From contig CAAEEC010000251.1 of assembly GCA_900754755.1 (NCBI GenBank), forward strand, positions 1 to 5,847: DNA of 5,847 nucleotides. The letters are read 5' to 3'. The DNA comes from Clostridia bacterium (lineage in GTDB: Bacteria; Bacillota; Clostridia; Christensenellales; Aristaeellaceae). The translations under genes were made by a program, and so were the position numbers. The first letter of the stretch is position 1; each line of letters starts with the position of its first letter. The notes below the pieces were generated by a model. That model saw only the letters and a list, made by a program, of their open reading frames with translations, made no database searches and was not told the origin of the DNA. Below are positions 1-5,847 of the stretch, piece by piece.

Positions 1-1691
1 CCGGGCAGGCAGTCCACCGCCTTGGGCGCTTCGCCGCAGACGATGAGCCGACCGCCGCCGGCGGCAAATTCGCGCAGCATGCGCTCGGTCGTGCCGCGCA
101 CGGTGTCCAGGCCGCATACCAGAACCGCGTCATAGCGGGCCTGGCCCACGCGCAGGCGCTTGCCCTCCGCCGCGGCGTGCTCGGCCATCAGGCCTTCATC
201 GCCATAATCGAAATCGATGTGGCGGCGCTGCAATAGATAGAAAAGCTGCGCGTACCGCTCTTCCAGCGCTTTCACATGCGCTTCTTTGGCGCTCAGCCCA
301 TCGCACCAGCCGGGATGGATCCGGGCCCACACGCTTTCCAGCGGGCTCACGACCAGCACGCGGCAGACCGGCTCGCCATCCTGCGCAAAGCGGGCGATGC
401 GGGCGTAATAGTCCTCCACATAGGCGTATTCCTTCCACCACGCGGATTGGTGGAAGATGGAGGCGGGGTAATCCCGCTTGGCCTGCCCTTCCATGGTGTA
501 CCAGGAGAGGTGCGGGCAGCGCAGGTTGATGCCATACAGCGCCTGCCAATCGCCCACGGCCTTGTAGTTTTCAAAGCCCATCTGCCAGCCGGTGCAGCCG
601 TCCAGCTCCGAGAGCAGGCGCGGCTTGTTCAGTTGGCGGGCGACGGATTGCAACTGCTTGGCAATCCAATAGCAGCGGCCGAATTCGCCCAGGAAGTCGA
701 TGCCGGGCAGCTCCATTTCCGCGTAGTAGCGCATCATGGAGCCGGACATGGCCGTTTGCGCCGTGAGGCAATCCTCGTGCAGCACGTGGCCGGTGAGGAT
801 CATCCGGTGCGCGCGGCACCACTGGTCGATGGGGCGGGCGAAGTTTTCCAGGAACAGTTCTTCCACCAACTCCACATACTGCCACTTGATTTCGGCGGGC
901 ATCTCGTCCTTTTTGAGGAACAGCGCGGGCAGGTTGGCCAACAGGTCGTAGCCGTATTTTTCCTGGAAGCGCTCCGGCAGCGCCGCCGTCCAGGGGATTT
1001 GCCGTTCGCCAGCGTCCACGCCCTGGCCGAAGGAGGTCATCAGAGAGCCGCGGTGCGGTTCATCGGTGAAAATGCCCAGGATGCTATCGCCAATGCGCGC
1101 GCCGCATTCCTCCACATAGCGCTGGTGGGTCATTTGCAGGAAAGTTTCCGTGGCTTCCCGGTTCATGGTGTCCACATAGGTGGTGCCGTTATAGAAACTG
1201 CTGCAGGGCATTTCCACCACAGCGAACCGCAGCGCCGTTTCGCCCGCCTGGGGCGCTTCGTCCGCCGCGAGCGGGCGATAGGAAACCCAACGCTCCCCGT
1301 CCATGCGCACGGCAAAGCGGGCGAGGGGCGTCCCCTCCGCCGCGTCCGCGTCTTCACACAGGCGCAAAAAGCGCATCCGGTAGGCGGGATTTTGCGTCAC
1401 CGCGCCGCCCGCCGTGCCGCTGGGCCAGCGGTCTTCATCGTATAGCCACGCGCTCAATCCCAGGGCTTTGCCCTTATCGGCGCAGGCGTTGATGAAATGA
1501 AACCATTCTTTGCTCAAATAAGGGGTGCCCAGGCCCGTGCGGGAATGCATAAAAAATCCGCCAAAGCCCATCTGGGCGAGCCGTTCAATCTGCCGGAGCA
1601 GCTCTTCGCGCTCCAGCTTTCCGTTCCAGGCCCAGAAGGGAATGGCCCGGTATTGCGCGCCAGGCGCGCGGAATTCCTCGGAAAGGCGCAT
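1..1691 (-). CDS. GH106-like glycoside hydrolase (alpha-L-rhamnosidase related), 3' end cut off by the window
   Basis: I translated 563 uninterrupted codons from the ATG at 1691 down to the left edge, where the gene is still open. The N-terminus has the hallmarks of the GH106 / alpha-L-rhamnosidase-related family (Pfam Glyco_hydro_106): IPFWAWNG at residues 17-24, GGFFMHSRTGLGTPYLS at 44-60 and YDEDRWPSG at 84-92. Further on are GIFTDEP (206-212), TGHVLHED (301-308), SELDGCTGW (361-369) and RDYP (406-409). Acidic residues D210, E211 and E362 are candidates for the active site, but I cannot assign the acid and base from sequence alone. Residues from about 485 look like the start of a Rossmann-type domain. 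Family members are commonly 700-1100 residues, so a third or more, including any C-terminal beta-sandwich, is missing. There is no signal peptide, so the enzyme probably acts in the cytoplasm on imported oligosaccharides, removing terminal rhamnose or a related sugar. Substrate is inferred only. The start is supported by GAGGA 6 bases upstream (1698-1702). Confidence 0.88.
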   Translation of the reverse strand, partial: MRLSEEFRAPGAQYRAIPFWAWNGKLEREELLRQIERLAQMGFGGFFMHSRTGLGTPYLSKEWFHFINACADKGKALGLSAWLYDEDRWPSGTAGGAVTQNPAYRMRFLRLCEDADAAEGTPLARFAVRMDGERWVSYRPLAADEAPQAGETALRFAVVEMPCSSFYNGTTYVDTMNREATETFLQMTHQRYVEECGARIGDSILGIFTDEPHRGSLMTSFGQGVDAGERQIPWTAALPERFQEKYGYDLLANLPALFLKKDEMPAEIKWQYVELVEELFLENFARPIDQWCRAHRMILTGHVLHEDCLTAQTAMSGSMMRYYAEMELPGIDFLGEFGRCYWIAKQLQSVARQLNKPRLLSELDGCTGWQMGFENYKAVGDWQALYGINLRCPHLSWYTMEGQAKRDYPASIFHQSAWWKEYAYVEDYYARIARFAQDGEPVCRVLVVSPLESVWARIHPGWCDGLSAKEAHVKALEERYAQLFYLLQRRHIDFDYGDEGLMAEHAAAEGKRLRVGQARYDAVLVCGLDTVRGTTERMLREFAAGGGRLIVCGEAPKAVDCLP

Positions 1692-4600
1692 GTTGTATCC
1701 TCACTTTCTGCGTGGGCCGCGTGCCCACAATGGTTATCTCGATTATAGCACATTCTGCCATTTCTGTCCATGATACAATCATCGTGCGCTTTTTCCAAAA
1801 AAATGCGCGCCGCCGTGAGGGAGGCCAAAGGCCGACTAGGCCCAGGCAATTTGGAGGGCGAAGCCCGGAAATATGCCGGGCCGTACCCGCGCGCCGCCAA
1901 AGGCGAGTGCGCGGGCGAAACAGGCGAGAGCGGTGCGAAGACACGGAACACCGCGCAAGCGTCAGCGCAGGGCGGTGCGAAGACGCGGAGCGACCATGCT
2001 GAACTGAGAGGCGGGAACGCTGCAAGCCGCCAGGCGCAGCAGGGTGACCATTGCGAATTGTGGATAGTTTACTCCCCCGTCCACCAGCTTGTCAAAAAAG
2101 TCTTTTTTGACAAGCTGAGCGTCGCCTAGGAAAGCGCGGCGATGATCCGCTCCATGGTTTCGTAGCTGGGCATGGAGACGGCTTGCGCAATGGTGGCAGC
2201 GATGTGCTCCACGCCAAAGCGCTCGAGCTGCTCTACCGTGCCGGACACGTCCGTGCGGAAACCGTGTTTTTCCCAGGCAAGGCGCTGCACTGCGGGATCC
2301 ATCAACGCGTCGATGCCCGCCGCGCCCGCCTCGTCCATGGCGATGTAGATGTGCGACGACCACACGGTGGGCGCGGGATAGACCATCACAATGCGGTCTT
2401 TGAGGATGGCCCAATCCTCGGGGTTTTCCACCGCGAATTCCAAAAGCTGGTTTTCGTAGGCGGCGATGAGCGGCTTCGCGCCCATGCCCGTCTTTAAGAA
2501 CTGGTCGAACAGGTCGGCGGAGGAGGATTCCATATAGCCCAGCTTTTCAAAAATGGCTTTCAGGCGCGGCAGCACCGCTTCTACGCTGTCTTCGTCCGCC
2601 ACGCCGCCCACCAGCACGTTGGCCAAAAGCCCCGCGAACATGTTGCCGGAATTGGAGCGCACGGGGTCGGTGGTATTCACCGCCACCGTGCCATACAGTT
2701 CCGCAAGGCCCAGATCGGCCCACTTTGTGCCCTGCTCGATGGCGGCCACCAGCGCGGCCATATCCATGTAGTAGCAGCCGTTCTGTTCGGCGACCATGCC
2801 GCAATCCAAAAACGCCTCCAACACGGGCTGGTAGGTATACAGCACCAGCGGCGTGTTGAAGATGATCTCGCTCTTGGCGGGCGAGCCGCACACCTGCTGA
2901 TAGTATTCCAGCGCGTTCTGGCTGGAAGGGAAGAGGAAATCCCGGCCCGCGTGATCCGCCGTGACCATGTCCAGCGAACCGGCCTTGGCGTAGTCCAGGA
3001 CGACGTGATGGTCGCGCTCGAGGATGTCCTGCACTTCCTCGTCTTCCAGCAGGCCGATCTTCTCCCCGCCCACATAGCCGCGCAACCGCACGGTTTCCGG
3101 GCCGCTGGTGAGCAGCAGATACACGCCCACCGCCGCGATGACCAGCAGCAAAAGGATCAGGCCGATTCGTCGGCTTTTGTTTCCCATGTCAATCCCTCCG
3201 TATGCAAAAGCTGGCTCACCACCGCCATGTCCGCTTCCACGTCGAACCGCTCTGAGGCCATGAGTTGCGTCCACTGCTCGTCAAAGCCTTTTTTCAGCTT
3301 GGGCAGCAGCGCGCGCACCTTGCGCTGGAAGGAAACGATTTCATCGGTGGTCAGGCCGGTGTTCTGGAATTGCACGTATTGCGCGAGAATGCGCCCCACC
3401 GTGTCCAGATAATAGCTCAAAAACTGGTGCGCCGCGGGAATCTTCTCCGGCTTTTCGCACAGATAGCGGTACATTTTTTCGCCCGTGGCCGTCAGGTCGA
3501 GCGCCTTCTGGCGCGTGGGCGCGTCGGCAATCTGCCCGGCCGTGCGGCGCAGCGCGCGCAGATCGTTTTCCGCCTCGCGCATCAGCGCGGTCATCTGCTC
3601 GCCATCCGGGCGGCTGGTAAAGAACGCGGCCACGCGGTCCGGCTTGGGGGTGAGCAGCAGGAACAGCCCCACATACACGCCCACGCCCACCAGGGCGCTG
3701 AACCAGGAGTTCCAGCGCACGCCCAGCGCCAGCAGCACAAAGACGCCGCCGCCCGCCAATAGAGAAACCATCAGTTGCCGAACCGTCTTTCGCTTCATCA
3801 GTTGTACCCCTTTACGCTGCGGAACGCGCCCACCAGGTCTTCGCGGCCGTCGAACACGCGCGCGTTGGTCGCCTGGGCCAGCGCCTCGAGCTGGGTGGGG
3901 TCCGCGTCGCCAAACATGATGGAAAACACGGGCACGTCCAGGCCCAGGCTTTCGTATTCCCGCAAGAAGTCCTCGGCGTCCCCGCTGGACACGCCGTCCG
4001 TGAGCAGGATGATGGCTGGCGTGTATTCCTCCAGATCGTACTCCGCCAATTGCTTAAGGCCTTCCAGCGCCGCCGCGTAAATATCGGTGCCGCCGCCGGC
4101 CTGTTCTTCTTCCACGCGGGTATACAGCGCTTCCAACTCCGCGCCGTTGCCCTGCGCCCAGTATACCGTGCGCGGATATCCCTCAAAAGGAATCAAAATG
4201 TTGATCTCCTGCTCCGAAGCCTGCAGGAAGTTGGCGCGGGCGTTTTCCTGCAGCAAGATCTGCGACATGGCCTCCACCACTTGCGCGCGCCCCTCGCCCA
4301 GCATGCTGCCCGAATAATCCAGGCAGTACACCGTGAGCGAAGGCTTGCGGAACTGGGTCTGGTAGAGGTTCAGGCATTCGAACAGCACGTCCGTGGCCGG
4401 CATGTTGATGGGCGAGAGCACGCGCTCGGGCTGCACGCCCCACTCGCCGCGGAACACGTCCAGGTTTTCCTGCGAAACGCCCTCGTAGCCGGTGCGGCGG
4501 CCCGTGCGCTGAATCTGGTTTTGCACCGCGTCCGAGAGCAAGTATTCCTGCAACTGGAGGAAGGCTTCTTCCTTGCGGCTGTCCCCGTTGTCCACATAGC

Positions 4601-5847
4601 CCAGCGGCGAATCCGCCAGCGATAGGCCGTCGTAGGGATACACCACGTACAGCGTCTCCTCCCCGCGCGCCTCCAGCTCCTGGTTGGCGCTGATGATGAG
4701 GCACTCGTAATTGACCATCGCGTCGTACTCCCCGGCGAGGAACATGTCCTTCAGCCAATCGGAACTGCCGGACGAGCGGTCCACGCCGGAAAGCAGAGAG
4801 GTGATCCGCTCTTTCAGCGCGTCGGAGGCCAGCATTTCCGAGGTGATGGCCTCCGGGTTGCCGAGCAGGGCGTACAAAAAGCCGATGTACGCGCTACACC
4901 CGGAATTGGACTGCGTGGCCGAAGTCATGCAGAACTTTAGCTGGCCCGCTTCGATCGCCGCCAGCAGGTCGCTCACCGAAACTTCCCGCCCCACAAAGCC
5001 CAGCTCCTCCGCTAGGCTCTGCCGGATGCCGAACACCACGGGCGTGATGGAGATGGACTGCGCGTGCTTCACGCGATAGGCGCTGTCGCCCGCGGAAAGC
5101 CACAGGCTGCTGGCCGGCCAAACCGCGTCGTATGGCACGCTGTCGGCCTGCAGGGCGCGCATGATGTCCAGCGAACCCTGATACGTCATCTCGATGTTGA
5201 TCTTTTCCTGGCGGGCAAACGCGTCCAGTATGCTTTCGAGCTCCTGGTTTTCCGAGCCGGACAGGATGCGCAGCGTTACGCTGCCGCCATAATGAAAGGA
5301 ATGGTCGCCGCTCTGCGCGCTTTCCTGCGCCGTTTCGCAGGCCGATAGGCACAGGGCCAGCGCCAACAAAAGGCCCACCAGGGCCAAAGATTTGCACTTC
5401 ATCAATTCTAACGCCTTCTTTCCGCTGCGCTATGGAGATTTCCCCTTCTTATGGTAGCACACAAAGTGGGTCAATTTTGTCAGAAGGCGGTAAGAAGCTC
5501 GTAAACCTGGGCGGCATCCTCTGCGCGCTTGGGCGCAAAACGCGGCTGGCCGCCTCTGAGCGAGACGGCCAGCAGGGCGTTGAGGAAACAACCCCTCAGT
5601 CGGCTAACGCCGCCAGCTCCCCTTGGCAAAAGGGGAGCCTTTTGGATAGTGGCACAACCGTAGGAAGTTGCCCTGCCAAAAGCCTCCTTTTTCCCGAAGG
5701 GAAAAGGGGCGCACGAAGGCCGCCGCCTGTGGCGGGAACAGGCCGAAGTAAGCCCAGTAAGGCAAGGAGTATCGCAAGCGAGCCCTGCGAGCGTCGGAGG
5801 CCGCGAAGCGGCTGGAGCCCCGAGGACACGGAGCGAAGCGAAGTCCG

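Overview
The window is GC-rich DNA with strong GC preference at third codon positions. It looks like a chromosomal segment of an anaerobic, low-motility-era unknown from the Clostridia side of the Bacillota, probably a gut-type lineage such as the Oscillospiraceae or a relative. The reasons are the cytoplasmic GH106-type glycosidase, an XpaC-family protein, a short-signal lipoprotein with a classical lipobox, Shine-Dalgarno sites before the genes, and intergenic gaps filled with hairpin-rich repeats of a kind I recall from gut Clostridia. The lineage call is inference. All four protein genes lie on the minus strand, so transcription runs from right to left.

Right edge to operon (5847 to 5403). 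From 5588 to the right edge there is non-coding, hairpin-rich repeat sequence in at least two different-looking blocks. Directly next to it, 5480-5587 holds a coding-like 35-residue tail with a stop codon but no start. It appears to be the 3' remnant of a gene whose body is missing exactly where the repeat begins. A weak promoter candidate (5446-5474) follows, then the operon.

Operon (5402 to 2126). Three tightly packed genes follow: a lipoprotein joining a solute-binding domain to a von Willebrand A domain with an intact MIDAS metal site; an XpaC-family protein with two membrane segments; and a second solute-binding-like protein held by an N-terminal membrane segment. The first two genes overlap by 1 base, and the last two overlap by 31 bases with a strong Shine-Dalgarno site inside the upstream gene. 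The two solute-binding regions share small motifs, so they look like distant paralogues. The inferred arrangement is a membrane-anchored assembly: two ligand-binding modules and a metal-dependent adhesion-type domain outside the cell, and the XpaC helical domain probably inside. No permease, ATPase or TelA gene is present in the window. The ligand and function are unknown, and this is the best candidate here for an undescribed system. A perfect 33-base palindrome lies 8 bases past the last stop codon.

Gap (2125 to 1692). This 434-base gap holds the palindrome, about 190 bases of closely spaced GC-rich hairpins with an 18-base direct repeat, and then a near-consensus sigma-A promoter with two short inverted repeats.

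Left part (1691 to 1). The 5' part (563 codons) of a cytoplasmic glycoside hydrolase related to GH106 alpha-L-rhamnosidases runs off the left edge. It has its own promoter, so it is probably regulated separately from the three-gene operon.
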